A stretch of 29,762 bases of DNA from JAYEJW01 sp034716535 (lineage in GTDB: Bacteria; Pseudomonadota; Gammaproteobacteria; Chromatiales; Chromatiaceae). Shown in pieces: positions 21,367-29,694 of the stretch. The number at the start of each line of letters is the position of its first letter. Positions within the stretch are counted from its first letter, which is position 1. A program made the translations under genes and the position numbers. The stretch covers positions 1 through 29,762 of the forward strand of contig JAYEJW010000435.1 of NCBI GenBank assembly GCA_034716535.1, in the 5' to 3' direction. The notes under the pieces are model-generated. The model was not told the origin of the DNA. It did not search any database and worked only from the letters and a program-made list of their open reading frames with translations.

Positions 21367-23730
21367 TTGACACAGGCGACAAGACTCGGCCAGCTCGGCT
21401 TTGGCGACTATCTTCAACGCGGCCTGCGCGAGGGGGCGATGTGGTCCCTCGTGTGCGTTGCGCTCTATCTCGTTCTTGCCCTTGCGAGCTATTCGCCCCA
21501 GGACCCCGGCTGGTCCCATGTGGGATACGGCGAGGAGGTCGCTAACGCGGGCGGTCAGGCCGGGGCCTGGTTCTCGGACGTCGCCCTCTATCTGTTCGGG
21601 TTTTTCGCCTACTTGATTCCCGCGATGGTCGCCTGGAGCGCCTATCTGGTCTTCAGGCGACCGGAACCGGAACCTGAGACGCGTCTCCAGCTGCTCGCGC
21701 TGCGCTGGCTCGGATTCTTCGTGACTCTCGGTGCCGGCTGTGCTCTGGCGAGCATCCATTTCCCTGAGGTCGGTGGCAACCTGCCCAACGGCACCGGCGG
21801 CGGTCTCGGTCTTCTTATCGGCGAACGGATGGCGGGAGCCTTCAGCGCATCGGGAGCGACACTCTTTCTTTCGGGGTTGTTTCTTGCCGGCTTTACGCTC
21901 TTCTCCGGTCTATCCTGGCTGACGGTACTGGACCTGATCGGTGGTGGGGTGCTTGCCTTGTTTCGTTGGGTCGCAGCTCAGGTTATCGCCCTGTGGCGGA
22001 GGCAGTTGGCATGGGTGGGTCGCATGATTCGGAGCGAGCCTAAGCTTTTGGAGGCGCCACTCGCGGTGGAGCCGGTTGCGCCTGCGGACTCGGTCTCCGA
22101 AGCAGCAGTGGCGCAGAAAGCCGCGCGGAACGCCACGAAGCCGAAGCCGGAGAAGCGCAAGAAACAGAAACGATCTGCGACCCTGGAACGCCAGTTGCCG
22201 CTGCCCGAGCTTGCGGGCGACGGAGAGCATCCCCCGTTGGAGCTGTTGGACCCCCCCCGCAAGAGCGGCAAGGGCTATACGAAGGAGATGCTCGAGGAGC
22301 TCTCAGGCCAGGTCGAGGAGAAGCTCGCGGACTTCGGCGTCACGGTCCAGGTCGTCGCGGTGCACCCGGGCCCTGTGGTAGCCCTGTTCGAGCTGCAGCT
22401 CGCGCCGGGGACCAAGGTGAGCAAGATCACGGGGCTTTCCAAGGATATCGCACGCGCCCTTTCCACGGTGAGCGTACGGGTCGTGGAAGTCATCCCCGGC
22501 AAGTCGGTGATCGGGCTCGAGATACCGAACGAGCAGCGGGAGACCGTCTTCCTCAGCGAGGTGCTGGGCTCGCGGCCGTATCAGGACGCCAAGTCTCCCC
22601 TGACGCTGGCCATGGGCACGAATATCGCCGGGCATCCGGTCGTCGCGGACCTGGCACGTATGCCCCATGCCCTTATCGCGGGCACCACCGGTTCCGGTAA
22701 GTCCGTGGCCATCAACGCCATGATCCTGAGCCTGGTGTACAAGGCGACTCCGCGTGACGTGCGCCTGATCATGGTGGACCCAAAGATGCTGGAGCTCTCG
22801 GTGTATGAGGGCATCCCTCACCTGCTCACGCCGGTGGTCACCGACATGAAGGAGGCGGCCAACGCCCTGCGCTGGTGCGTGGCGGAGATGGAGCGTCGCT
22901 ACCGTCTCATGGCCCAACTCGGGGTGCGTAACATCACGGGCTACAACCGCAAGGTGGCAGACGCAGAGGCCGCCGGCGAGCCGATCCCGGATCCAATGTT
23001 CGTCACCGAGCACGGCGGACTCGATGGCGCTGAGTCGGAAGAGGCGCCGCACCTCACCCATCTTCCGTACATCGTCGTTATCATCGACGAGCTGGCGGAC
23101 ATGATGATGGTGGTCGGCAAGAAAGTGGAGGAGCTCATCGCCCGTCTGGCCCAGAAGGCACGCGCATCGGGCATCCACTTGCTGCTGGCCACCCAGCGAC
23201 CGTCCGTGGACGTGCTGACCGGTCTGATCAAGGCCAACATCCCGACGAGAATGGCCTTTCAGGTTTCCGCTCGGGTCGACTCCCGCACCATTCTCGATCA
23301 GATGGGCGCGGAGCAGCTTCTTGGATACGGCGACATGCTGTATCTTCCCCCGGGTACCAGCTTTCCCCAGCGCGTCCACGGCGCCTTCGTGGACGACCAC
23401 GAGGTGCATGGGGTGGCGGATTATCTGAAGCAGCTCGGCGAGCCCGACTACATCGACACCATCCTGCAGGACACAGGGGAGGCGATCCCCGGCATCGATC
23501 CGGAACCGCGCGGTGGCGACGCCGAGGATCAGGATCCCTTGTTCGACGAAGCAGTGCGGATCGTCACCGAGACCCGGCGCGCCTCCATTTCCGGCGTCCA
23601 GCGGCGACTCAAGATCGGCTACAACCGTGCCGCCCGCATGATCGAGGAAATGGAGCGGATCGGCGTCGTGGGTCCTGCCGAGACAAACGGCAACCGGGAG
23701 GTGCTGGCAGCGCCTCCACCGGAGGAATGA
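21367..23730 (+). CDS. ftsK: DNA translocase FtsK
   Basis: This inner-membrane protein pumps DNA through the division septum and activates chromosome dimer resolution. The 787-residue protein has about four to five transmembrane segments in residues 25–200, a short Lys/Arg-rich linker (about 220–285), the RecA-like motor with Walker A GTTGSGKS (439–446) and Walker B VVIIDELAD (about 570), and a C-terminal gamma winged helix (DPLFDEAVRIVTETRRASIS…YNRAARMIEEME) that reads KOPS sites. The linker is far shorter than in E. coli. I start at TTG 21367 because GGAGGG lies 7 bases upstream; a TTG at 21343 has no such site. It overlaps lolA by ATGA. Confidence 0.96.
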   Translation: MTQATRLGQLGFGDYLQRGLREGAMWSLVCVALYLVLALASYSPQDPGWSHVGYGEEVANAGGQAGAWFSDVALYLFGFFAYLIPAMVAWSAYLVFRRPEPEPETRLQLLALRWLGFFVTLGAGCALASIHFPEVGGNLPNGTGGGLGLLIGERMAGAFSASGATLFLSGLFLAGFTLFSGLSWLTVLDLIGGGVLALFRWVAAQVIALWRRQLAWVGRMIRSEPKLLEAPLAVEPVAPADSVSEAAVAQKAARNATKPKPEKRKKQKRSATLERQLPLPELAGDGEHPPLELLDPPRKSGKGYTKEMLEELSGQVEEKLADFGVTVQVVAVHPGPVVALFELQLAPGTKVSKITGLSKDIARALSTVSVRVVEVIPGKSVIGLEIPNEQRETVFLSEVLGSRPYQDAKSPLTLAMGTNIAGHPVVADLARMPHALIAGTTGSGKSVAINAMILSLVYKATPRDVRLIMVDPKMLELSVYEGIPHLLTPVVTDMKEAANALRWCVAEMERRYRLMAQLGVRNITGYNRKVADAEAAGEPIPDPMFVTEHGGLDGAESEEAPHLTHLPYIVVIIDELADMMMVVGKKVEELIARLAQKARASGIHLLLATQRPSVDVLTGLIKANIPTRMAFQVSARVDSRTILDQMGAEQLLGYGDMLYLPPGTSFPQRVHGAFVDDHEVHGVADYLKQLGEPDYIDTILQDTGEAIPGIDPEPRGGDAEDQDPLFDEAVRIVTETRRASISGVQRRLKIGYNRAARMIEEMERIGVVGPAETNGNREVLAAPPPEE

Positions 23731-24425
23731 ATCAGATGCAGAGTAATCACGTGCACAAGACAGGAAACTCAACCGCTGGACCGGCAAGACGGCCGCGACA
23801 GGGCGTTTTGCTCGGCCTGTGGGGCGCCTTGATGTGCCTCGTAGTGACCACCCCCGTTGCGGCTGCCGCGGAGGCGGAGCGTCTTGAGGCCTATCTCGCC
23901 GGGCTTGATACGCTGAGCTCCGAGTTCGCGCAGATCACGCTGAGCGCGGACGGCGGCCGAATGGTGGAGTCGCAAGGCACTTTCTATCTTAAACGGCCGG
24001 GGAAGTTTCGCTGGGAGTATCGAGCCCCGGTCGAACAAGTCATCGTCGCCGACGGTGATCGTGTCTGGATGCATGACCTGGAGTTGGAGCAGATCTCCCA
24101 TCAAAGCCAGGGCAAGGCCCTGAGCGGAACGCCCGCCCAGTTGTTGGCAAACGAAGAACCCATCGAGCGCCATTTCAAGGTCTTTCCCTGGGACAACGAC
24201 GACGAGCGGGAGTGGGTGGAGTTACAGCCCAAGGCCGGAGACACGCAGATTGTGAAGATCCGTATCGGGTTCGTCCACGATCGCCTGGATACCCTGCTCA
24301 TGGAGGACAGCTTCGGTCAGCTGACCCGGTTCACGTTCACCGGGACAAAGCGCAACCCGAGCCTCAAGGAGGACCTGTTTCGCGTGGAGCGTTCTGCGGG
24401 CGGCGACTTTCTGCAGATCGACTAG
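23727..24425 (+). CDS. lolA: periplasmic lipoprotein carrier LolA
   Basis: Carries lipoproteins from the LolCDE complex to LolB at the outer membrane. The 232-residue precursor has a basic N-terminus, a hydrophobic signal segment (about 26–43) and a cleavage site near VAAAAEA. The mature part shows the LolA beta-barrel motifs: LSSEFAQITLSADGG, QGTFYLKRPGKFRWEYRAP, QVIVADGDRVWMHDLELEQ and FTGTKRNPSLKEDLFRVE. The N-terminus is longer than usual by about 20 residues; an ATG at 23736 is also possible. The ATGA overlap with ftsK indicates coupling. This ftsK–lolA–rarA order is conserved in gammaproteobacteria. Confidence 0.95.
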   Translation: MNQMQSNHVHKTGNSTAGPARRPRQGVLLGLWGALMCLVVTTPVAAAAEAERLEAYLAGLDTLSSEFAQITLSADGGRMVESQGTFYLKRPGKFRWEYRAPVEQVIVADGDRVWMHDLELEQISHQSQGKALSGTPAQLLANEEPIERHFKVFPWDNDDEREWVELQPKAGDTQIVKIRIGFVHDRLDTLLMEDSFGQLTRFTFTGTKRNPSLKEDLFRVERSAGGDFLQID

Positions 24426-24534
24426 TACAAGTGCGCCTAAGACTTCGTAACAAGGAAGTCGCGAAGGACGCGAAGAGAATCTACCGGCATGATGACTGTT
24501 AGAGAAACTTGGGCGGTGCGGAACTAGAATCCTT

Positions 24535-25884
24535 GTGGTTGCTCGTGAGAACCCGCCCTCCGTTGCGCCCTCTGCACCGCTTGCCGAACGCATGCGCCCC
24601 CGCACCCTGGAGGAGCTCTGCGGCCAGTCTCATCTGCTGAGCCCCGGTAAGCCTTTGCGCAGTGCGATCGAGGCGGACCGTCCCCACTCGATGATCTTTT
24701 GGGGTCCGCCGGGGACCGGGAAGACCACCCTCGCACGTTTGCTCGCTCGTTACTCCGGTGCCCACTTCATCAGGCTTTCGGCGGTCCTCTCGGGGGTCAA
24801 GGACATCCGCGAGGCGGTCGCGGAGGCCAGAAAGATGCGGGAGCAGCAAGGCCGCGGCACCATTCTCTTCATCGACGAGGTCCATCGCTTCAACAAGAGC
24901 CAGCAGGACGCCTTCCTGCCGCATGTCGAGGAAGGGGTCCTGGTCTTCATCGGCGCGACCACCGAGAACCCTTCCTTCGAGCTCAACAACGCGCTCTTAT
25001 CCCGGGCCCGTGTTTACCTGCTCAAGTCCCTGGAGACGAAGGAGCTGGAGCGGGTTATCGATCGGGCGCTGATCGATCCCGAGCGCGGTCTCGGCGAGCG
25101 GGGCCTGATTCTGGCTCCGGACCAGCGGCTGGCCATCGCCGAGGCGGCGGACGGCGACGCCAGGCGGGCCCTCAACCTGCTGGAGCTGGCGGCAGACCTG
25201 GCCACGGGAGGCGAGATCTCCGCGGACGTGGTCGCCGAGGTGGTCGCCGGGCACGTGCGACGCTTCGACAAGGGCGGTGATATCTTCTACGACCAGATCT
25301 CCGCCCTGCACAAGTCGGTTCGCGGCTCCGCGCCGGATGCGGCGCTCTACTGGCTGGCGCGCATGATCGACGGGGGCTGCGATCCTCTGTACGTGGCCCG
25401 CCGCGTCGTCCGCATGGCCTCCGAGGACATCGGCAATGCCGATCCCCGCGCGCTGGCGCTGGCGCTCGACGCGTGGGACGTCCAGGAGCGCTTGGGCAGT
25501 CCCGAGGGCGAGTTGGCCATTGCCCAGGCCGTGGCCTACATGGCCTGTGCCGCCAAGAGCAACGCCGTCTACAAGGCCTGGAACGCAGCGCTGGAGGACG
25601 CCCGTCGGTCCGGCTCCCTCGAAGTGCCCGTTCACCTGCGCAACGCGCCCACGCGCCTGATGAAAGAGCTCGGTTACGGCAAGCGCTATCGCTATTCCCA
25701 TGACGAGCCCGAGGCGTATGCGGCCGGCGAGGATTATTTCCCCGAGGAGCTTGGCGAGCCCCTGTACTACCGGCCGGTGGAGCGGGGGTTGGAGATACGG
25801 ATCCGTGAGAAGCTCGCGCACCTGCGCGAGCTGGACCAAGCGGCGCTGAAAAAGGAGTCCAACCGCAGAACCCCGGAGGATTGA
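24535..25884 (+). CDS. rarA: replication-associated recombination protein A (AAA+ ATPase)
   Basis: A clamp-loader-like AAA+ ATPase acting at stalled replication forks, also called MgsA. The 449 residues contain Walker A GPPGTGKT (57–64), Walker B LFIDEVHRFNKSQQDAFLP (about 110–128), sensor 1 GATTENPSFELN, and the C-terminal tetramer region with ALHKSVRGSAPDAALYW, DPLYVARRVVRMASEDIGNADPRA and VPVHLRNAPTRLMKELGYG. The start is GTG 24535 with a weak upstream site; ATG 24592 (MRPRTLEEL) is the next option but would shorten the N-terminus. It follows lolA after about 110 bases. Confidence 0.96.
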   Translation: MVARENPPSVAPSAPLAERMRPRTLEELCGQSHLLSPGKPLRSAIEADRPHSMIFWGPPGTGKTTLARLLARYSGAHFIRLSAVLSGVKDIREAVAEARKMREQQGRGTILFIDEVHRFNKSQQDAFLPHVEEGVLVFIGATTENPSFELNNALLSRARVYLLKSLETKELERVIDRALIDPERGLGERGLILAPDQRLAIAEAADGDARRALNLLELAADLATGGEISADVVAEVVAGHVRRFDKGGDIFYDQISALHKSVRGSAPDAALYWLARMIDGGCDPLYVARRVVRMASEDIGNADPRALALALDAWDVQERLGSPEGELAIAQAVAYMACAAKSNAVYKAWNAALEDARRSGSLEVPVHLRNAPTRLMKELGYGKRYRYSHDEPEAYAAGEDYFPEELGEPLYYRPVERGLEIRIREKLAHLRELDQAALKKESNRRTPED

Positions 25885-25894
25885 AGCTCCGGGG
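25871..25894 (+). terminator. hairpin spanning the rarA stop codon
   Basis: CCCCGGAG (25871–25878) pairs perfectly with CTCCGGGG (25887–25894), and the TGA stop lies in the eight-base loop region. No T run follows. A second imperfect palindrome (GGCAAGGG 25914–25921 with CCCTTGCC 25934–25941) lies in the same gap, between two convergent genes, so the pair may together end transcription from both sides. Confidence 0.4.
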
Positions 25895-25975
25895 CTCGAA
25901 GGGTCGATCGCCGGGCAAGGGTAGGGCGGCAACCCCTTGCCGACCTACGGGTCTCCCCGCGCCGAGGAGGCGATA

Positions 25976-26275
25976 CTACTCGGGAAGCGCCGACTCGGTT
26001 TGATCTCCGTAATCGGTCGGGAGCACGATGATGGTTTGCGGTCTTTCGTATCTGGTGTAGCCCCAGGGCCCACCCCAGCCATAGGGACCGCCCCGACCCC
26101 AGTGACTGCCGCGGCCGTACCGGTAGTTCCGATAATCGTCGTCGTCATCGGAGAACCACTCGAAGGGATTCATCATGTCGAAGATGCCGTCGGCGCGGGC
26201 ACCCTCGGTTAGGGTAAGACTACCCAGGCCAAAGATGGCAGCAGTGGCGGCGGCCAGGATTTCGCGCTTGACCAT
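25976..26275 (-). CDS. sulfur-globule-like secreted Gly/Trp/Tyr-rich small protein
   Basis: A 99-residue precursor with a clear signal peptide (MVKREILAAATAAIFGLGSLTL…, cleavage near ARA-DG at 28–29). The mature part starts GIFDMMNPFEWF, has a run of five Asp, and then a Gly/Trp/Tyr/Arg/Pro-rich stretch with GWGGPWGY, ending in a short polar tail. This composition and the MNPFxWF lead recall the sulfur globule proteins and small relatives of purple and other sulfur bacteria, which coat periplasmic sulfur deposits. No enzymatic motif is present. The ribosome binding site GAGG precedes the ATG by about 10 bases. It is divergent from crcB. The sulfur-globule role is inferred only from composition. 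Confidence 0.8.
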   Translation of the reverse strand: MVKREILAAATAAIFGLGSLTLTEGARADGIFDMMNPFEWFSDDDDDYRNYRYGRGSHWGRGGPYGWGGPWGYTRYERPQTIIVLPTDYGDQTESALPE

Positions 26276-26297
26276 GGTTACCTGTCCTCACAAACAA

Positions 26298-26325
26298 TTG
26301 AACGATTAGAAAACAGGAATATTCT
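26298..26325 (+). promoter_or_regulatory. candidate sigma-70 promoter for crcB
   Basis: TTGAAC (26298–26303) and TATTCT (26320–26325) are 16 bases apart in an AT-rich divergent gap. An inverted pair TTAGAA/TTCTAA overlaps the spacer and the -10 box and could be an operator for either gene. No fluoride riboswitch was recognised between it and crcB. Confidence 0.5.
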
Positions 26326-26394
26326 AACGAACTAATATATGGTAAGCCACCGTCTACCGTGTAAAATCCCCGGCTTCGGAGAAAGGGTAGGGGC

Positions 26395-26769
26395 GTGTTG
26401 CAAATACTGGCCATTGCGGGCGGCGGCGCACTCGGCGCCCTGGGGCGCTTTTGGATGTCCCACGGTGTGTACCGTATTCTCGGCCGGGACTTTCCCTGGG
26501 GCACCCTGGCCGTGAACACTCTGGGCTCGTTCCTGATGGGGCTGCTGTTCGTGCTTTTCCTCGAGCGGCTCGCAACGGGGCCCGAGGTGCGGTCCGCGCT
26601 CCTGGTGGGGTTTCTCGGGGCCTTTACCACCTTTTCCAGCTTTTCCCTGGAGACCCTCGCCTTGATCGAAGAGGGTTATCTGGGCAGAGCATTTCTCAAC
26701 ATGTGGATGAGCGTGTTGGTCTGTCTGTTGGCCTGCTGGGCCGGTGTGCTGCTTGGGAGATCGGTATGA
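26395..26769 (+). CDS. crcB: fluoride channel CrcB/FluC
   Basis: An inner-membrane dual-topology channel that lets fluoride out of the cell. The 124 residues hold four transmembrane helices. Family motifs include GGGALGALGRFWM near the start, the pore-lining Asn in VNTLGSFLMG and the phenylalanine box GAFTTFSSFSLE. It starts at GTG 26395, with an AAGGGTAGGG site before it. It overlaps the DUF190 gene by ATGA. The length is typical. Confidence 0.95.
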   Translation: MLQILAIAGGGALGALGRFWMSHGVYRILGRDFPWGTLAVNTLGSFLMGLLFVLFLERLATGPEVRSALLVGFLGAFTTFSSFSLETLALIEEGYLGRAFLNMWMSVLVCLLACWAGVLLGRSV

Positions 26770-27086
26770 GCTCTATTGAAGCGCGCATGGTCCGCGTCTA
26801 CCTTTCGGAGTCGGACCACGAGATGAAGCCCTTGCTCAAGTGTCTGCACGACGAGCTCAGGGTATGCGGGGTCACGGTCACAAGGGGGGTTGCCGGTTAC
26901 GGGGGCTCGGGCGTGGTGCACAACGCCTCGCTGGTTGACCTTTCCACGGACCTGCCGTTGGTGCTCGAGTTCTTCGACGCGCCGGACAAGGCGGCGCGGG
27001 CCATCGGGCGGATATCCGATTTCGTCGAGCCGGGACACGTGGTGTCCTGGCCGGTCACTGTCGAAGGGGGCAAGGAGAAATGCTAG
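26766..27086 (+). CDS. DUF190 family protein (CrcB-associated)
   Basis: A 106-residue soluble protein of the DUF190 family, which often sits next to crcB. The sequence shows the MVRVYLSESDH start, a GVTVTRGVAGYGGSGVVH glycine-rich middle and a LVLEFFDAPDKA block, which look like a ferredoxin-like alpha/beta PII-type fold. The start at ATG 26766 overlaps the crcB stop (ATGA). Its end overlaps serS by seven bases. The role is unknown; regulation of the fluoride channel is the usual guess. Confidence 0.9.
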   Translation: MSSIEARMVRVYLSESDHEMKPLLKCLHDELRVCGVTVTRGVAGYGGSGVVHNASLVDLSTDLPLVLEFFDAPDKAARAIGRISDFVEPGHVVSWPVTVEGGKEKC

Positions 27087-28354
27087 ATCCACGTCTGTTG
27101 CGGACCGAGCTCTCCTATGTGGCGGAGCAGCTCGCGCGCCGGGGTATCGAGTTGGACGCCGCGCGCTTCGAGGCCCTGGAGGCCCGGCGCAAGGAGTTGC
27201 AGGTCCAGGTGCAGGAGCTGCAGAACCTGCGCAACACCCGCTCCAAGGCCATCGGCAAGGCCAAGTCTGCTGGCGAGGACATAAAGCCCTTGCTTGCCGA
27301 GGTCGCAGATCTGGGCGAACGGCTCAAGGCCGCCAACGAAGAGCTCACCAATCTGCAGGAAGCGGTGCGCGAGTTCAGCCTTGGCCTGCCCAACATCCCC
27401 CATGAGAGCGTTCCCGTGGGTCGGGACGAGGCCGACAATCGGGAGGAGCGGCGCTGGGGAGAGCCGCGTGGGTTCGACTTCGAGCCCAAGGACCACGTGG
27501 ACCTGGGCGTCCCGACCGGGTGGATGGATTTCGACGCCGGCGCGAAGCTCGCCGGCTCCCGCTTCGTGGTTTTGAGCGGTCCGCTGGCGCGGCTGCACCG
27601 CGCCCTGATCCAGTTCATGCTGGACACCCACACGACAGAGCACGGCTATACCGAGGCCTACGTCCCCTATCTGGTCAACGGTGACAGCCTCTTCGGAACG
27701 GGCCAACTGCCGAAGTTCGAGGAGGATCTCTTCCGGGTCTCCGGGGAGAATCCCTACTACCTGATCCCCACCGCCGAAGTACCGGTCACCAACCTGGTGC
27801 GGGATGTCATCGTCGACGCGGACTACATGCCCAGAAAATGGGTGGCCCATACCCCCTGTTTCCGCAGTGAGGCGGGCTCCTATGGCAAGGACACGCGCGG
27901 CATGATCCGCCAGCACCAGTTCGAGAAGGTGGAGCTGGTCCAGGCGGTGCGCCCCGAGAACTCCTTCGCCGCCTTGGAGGAGCTGACGGGTCACGCCGAG
28001 ACCATCCTGAAGCGTCTGGAGCTGCCCTATCGGGTCGTCACCCTGTGCACAGGCGATCTGGGCTTCTCGGCGGCCAAGACCTATGATCTGGAGGTGTGGC
28101 TGCCTGGTCAGCAGAGGTACAGGGAGATCTCCTCGTGCAGCAACTTTCGGGACTTCCAGGCTCGCCGTCTACAGGCGCGGTGGCGCAACCCGGAGACCGG
28201 AAAGCCGGAGCTCCTCCACACCCTCAACGGCTCGGGTCTTGCGGTGGGCCGTGCCCTGGGGGCGGTGCTTGAGAACTACCAGGAGGCGGACGGTAGCATC
28301 CGCATCCCCGAGGTCCTGCGCAGCTACATGGGGGGCATGGAAGACCTCGGCTGA
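27080..28354 (+). CDS. serS: seryl-tRNA synthetase
   Basis: A class II synthetase charging tRNA-Ser (and tRNA-Sec) with serine, cytosolic. The 424 residues begin with the long N-terminal coiled coil (about 30–100) that holds the tRNA long variable arm. The catalytic domain follows, with TAEVPVTNLVRD, motif 2 FRSEAGSYGKDTRGMIRQHQFEKVEL and motif 3 LNGSGLAVGRALGAVLENYQ. The ATG at 27080 lies within the DUF190 end, so translation is coupled. A tRNA-Ser gene lies 1.3 kb downstream. Confidence 0.97.
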   Translation: MLDPRLLRTELSYVAEQLARRGIELDAARFEALEARRKELQVQVQELQNLRNTRSKAIGKAKSAGEDIKPLLAEVADLGERLKAANEELTNLQEAVREFSLGLPNIPHESVPVGRDEADNREERRWGEPRGFDFEPKDHVDLGVPTGWMDFDAGAKLAGSRFVVLSGPLARLHRALIQFMLDTHTTEHGYTEAYVPYLVNGDSLFGTGQLPKFEEDLFRVSGENPYYLIPTAEVPVTNLVRDVIVDADYMPRKWVAHTPCFRSEAGSYGKDTRGMIRQHQFEKVELVQAVRPENSFAALEELTGHAETILKRLELPYRVVTLCTGDLGFSAAKTYDLEVWLPGQQRYREISSCSNFRDFQARRLQARWRNPETGKPELLHTLNGSGLAVGRALGAVLENYQEADGSIRIPEVLRSYMGGMEDLG

Positions 28355-28385
28355 ACGTTTCGCGTCCCTACCCCGCATTTCCCAT

Positions 28386-28416
28386 GTAGGTTGGATTGGG
28401 GAAGCGTAATCCGACA
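28386..28416 (+). repeat. dispersed palindromic repeat unit
   Basis: The sequence GTAGGTTGGATT…GAAGCGTAATCCGACA resembles the short intergenic palindrome I know from many proteobacterial genomes. TTGGATT (28391–28397) pairs with AATCCGA (28409–28415) with one wobble. It lies just after serS, between convergent genes. It may serve as a terminator-like element. Only one copy is in this window. Confidence 0.5.
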
Positions 28417-28437
28417 CCCCGCTCAATCAAGCGATGG

Positions 28438-28623
28438 TCACCGCACCATCGCCACCAGCAAGACCACGAGTCCCACCACCAGCGCGAGGGGCAGCACCAC
28501 CGCCTGCCAATCCCCTTTCTCGGCCTTGGGCCCGCGCTCCTGCCAGTTCTTGAAGGCCGGCCATAGAAAGAACAGCATCATCACGAGGACGGCGGCCAAG
28601 GCGATCTTGCCGAAGAGCTCCAT
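28438..28623 (-). CDS. small two-helix membrane protein
   Basis: A 61-residue protein starting at ATG 28623. One transmembrane segment covers about residues 5–22 (IALAAVLVMMLFFLWP), a polar basic loop follows (KNWQERGPKAEKGDW), and a second segment covers residues 39–58 with a short MVR tail. This layout is seen in small conserved hypothetical proteins of gammaproteobacteria, but I cannot name a family. It lies downstream of the Bax-inhibitor-like gene on the same strand, separated by that gene's terminator, so it probably has its own promoter or depends on read-through. Confidence 0.7.
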   Translation of the reverse strand: MELFGKIALAAVLVMMLFFLWPAFKNWQERGPKAEKGDWQAVVLPLALVVGLVVLLVAMVR

Positions 28624-28640
28624 CGAGTATTCCCTCAGAG

Positions 28641-28671
28641 AAAACAAAAACCCCGGCGCAAGGCCGGGGTT
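28641..28671 (-). terminator. intrinsic terminator of the Bax inhibitor-1 family gene
   Basis: On the minus strand AACCCCGGC (28671–28663), a five-base CTTGC loop and GCCGGGGTT (28657–28649) form a nine-base-pair stem followed by TTTGTTTTC. It lies 25 bases after the stop of the membrane protein gene and shows all the parts of a Rho-independent terminator. Confidence 0.85.
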
Positions 28672-28695
28672 AGGCACAAGCCGGAAGTCGGCTTA

Positions 28696-29364
28696 TCATT
28701 CGTCGCCCATGATCCCCAGGATCTGCAACAGGCTGACGAAAATGTTGAAGATGCTCAGGTACAGCCCGTAGGTGGCCATGATGTAGTTCGTCTCACCGCC
28801 GTTGATGATCCGGCTGGTGTCGAACAGGATAAAGGCGCTCATGAGCAGGATGATTGCCGCGGAAATGGCAAGAGCCAATGCCGGGATGGCCAAGAAGATG
28901 TTGGCCAGCATGGCGATCACGACCACCATCATCCCTGCGAACACAAAGCCGCCGAGGAAGCTGAAGTCCCGCTTGCTGGTGAGCGCGTAGCCCGACAGTC
29001 CCAGGAAGATCAGGCCCGTGCCGCCGAAGGCGGTGCCGATGATCTGCGGTCCGTTGGGCAGAGCGAGATACATGGTCAGAATGGAGCCGAGGCCGAACCC
29101 CAGCAGACCCGTGATCGCGAAGATCACGCCGATGCCGCTGCTCGAGTTGGCCGTGCGCGGCAGCACGAACATGCCCATCACCATGGCGCCGATCACAGAC
29201 ACCAGGTACATCCAACTCGGCACCACCAGCATCATGGACAGGCCCGCCATCAGGGCGCTGAATACAAGGGTGGCGGAAAGCAGCAGATAGGTGTTTTTCA
29301 ACACCTTGTTTGTAGAGACCGCACGCTCGGCGCTGCGCACGGCGGAATAGTTTGCGTTTGCCAT
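28696..29364 (-). CDS. Bax inhibitor-1 / YccA family membrane protein
   Basis: A 222-residue inner-membrane protein with about seven hydrophobic segments (from about residue 25 to the C-terminus), matching the Bax inhibitor-1 (YccA/YbhL) family. The soluble N-terminus reads MANANYSAVRSAERAVSTNKVLKN. Family features include LGFGLG, the glycine-rich SGYALTSKRDFSFLGG loop and the last segments FDTSRIINGGETNYI with the conserved acidic residue, ending FVSLLQILGIMGDE. YccA in E. coli affects FtsH proteolysis. I start at ATG 29364 because GAGGAG precedes it by 11 bases; the longer frame to 29703 runs through the tRNA and is not coding. Confidence 0.93.
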   Translation of the reverse strand: MANANYSAVRSAERAVSTNKVLKNTYLLLSATLVFSALMAGLSMMLVVPSWMYLVSVIGAMVMGMFVLPRTANSSSGIGVIFAITGLLGFGLGSILTMYLALPNGPQIIGTAFGGTGLIFLGLSGYALTSKRDFSFLGGFVFAGMMVVVIAMLANIFLAIPALALAISAAIILLMSAFILFDTSRIINGGETNYIMATYGLYLSIFNIFVSLLQILGIMGDE

Positions 29365-29432
29365 AGGGGCACTCACTCCTCGTTGACGAGACATTGCGGG
29401 ATGAGACCCGCGGTGGATTGTCGAGTTCCCAA

Positions 29433-29460
29433 AGCATACCTGACGACAACCAAACTGCAA
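29433..29460 (-). promoter_or_regulatory. candidate promoter of the Bax inhibitor-1 family gene
   Basis: On the minus strand TTGCAG (29460–29455) and TATGCT (29438–29433) are separated by 16 bases, pointing at the gene that starts at 29364. The leader would be about 60 bases. Both boxes differ from consensus by two bases. Confidence 0.4.
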
Positions 29461-29606
29461 GATGCTCTGCGCGTTGGTCGGAGCATCGTCTTCCGGTATG
29501 CTTATCCCCTTCACAAATGTGGTCGTCTTCCGGCTTTGCAATCGCTCCTGCAGCGATGCGAAACTGCGCTCTGTGCCGTCGCGGACGGCCCACGCGACGA
29601 GAAACT

Positions 29607-29694
29607 GGAGAGGTGGCTGAGCGGCCGAAAGCGGCGGTCTTGAAAACCGTTGAGGAGCGATCCTCCGGGGGTTCGAATCCCTCCCTCTCCGCCA
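29607..29694 (+). tRNA. tRNA-Ser (anticodon UGA)
   Basis: An 88-base tRNA with acceptor stem GGAGAGG (29607–29613) pairing with CCTCTCC (29684–29690), discriminator G and encoded CCA (29692–29694). The anticodon stem is GCGGT/ACCGT around loop CTTGAAA, giving anticodon TGA at 29641–29643. The T arm contains GTTCGAATC, and a long variable arm (about 29651–29666) marks it as a class II tRNA. The TGGCTGAGCGG D-arm start is standard for tRNA-Ser. It reads UCA and related serine codons. Confidence 0.97.

Noticed and set aside
22303..23787. 494-residue minus-strand frame opposite ftsK
   Set aside because: It is fully contained in the shadow of ftsK, has no family features, and arises from codon bias of the real gene.
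24426..24534. GAAGTCGCGAAGGACGCGAAG direct repeats between lolA and rarA
   Set aside because: Only two short imperfect units are present. They resemble a common dispersed intergenic sequence and do not form an array.
26276..26394. Fluoride riboswitch before crcB
   Set aside because: The leader lacks the conserved crcB-motif pieces (GGCGATG-like start, CC-AACC pairing region and CTGATG end). Only a sigma-70-like promoter and an inverted repeat are visible.
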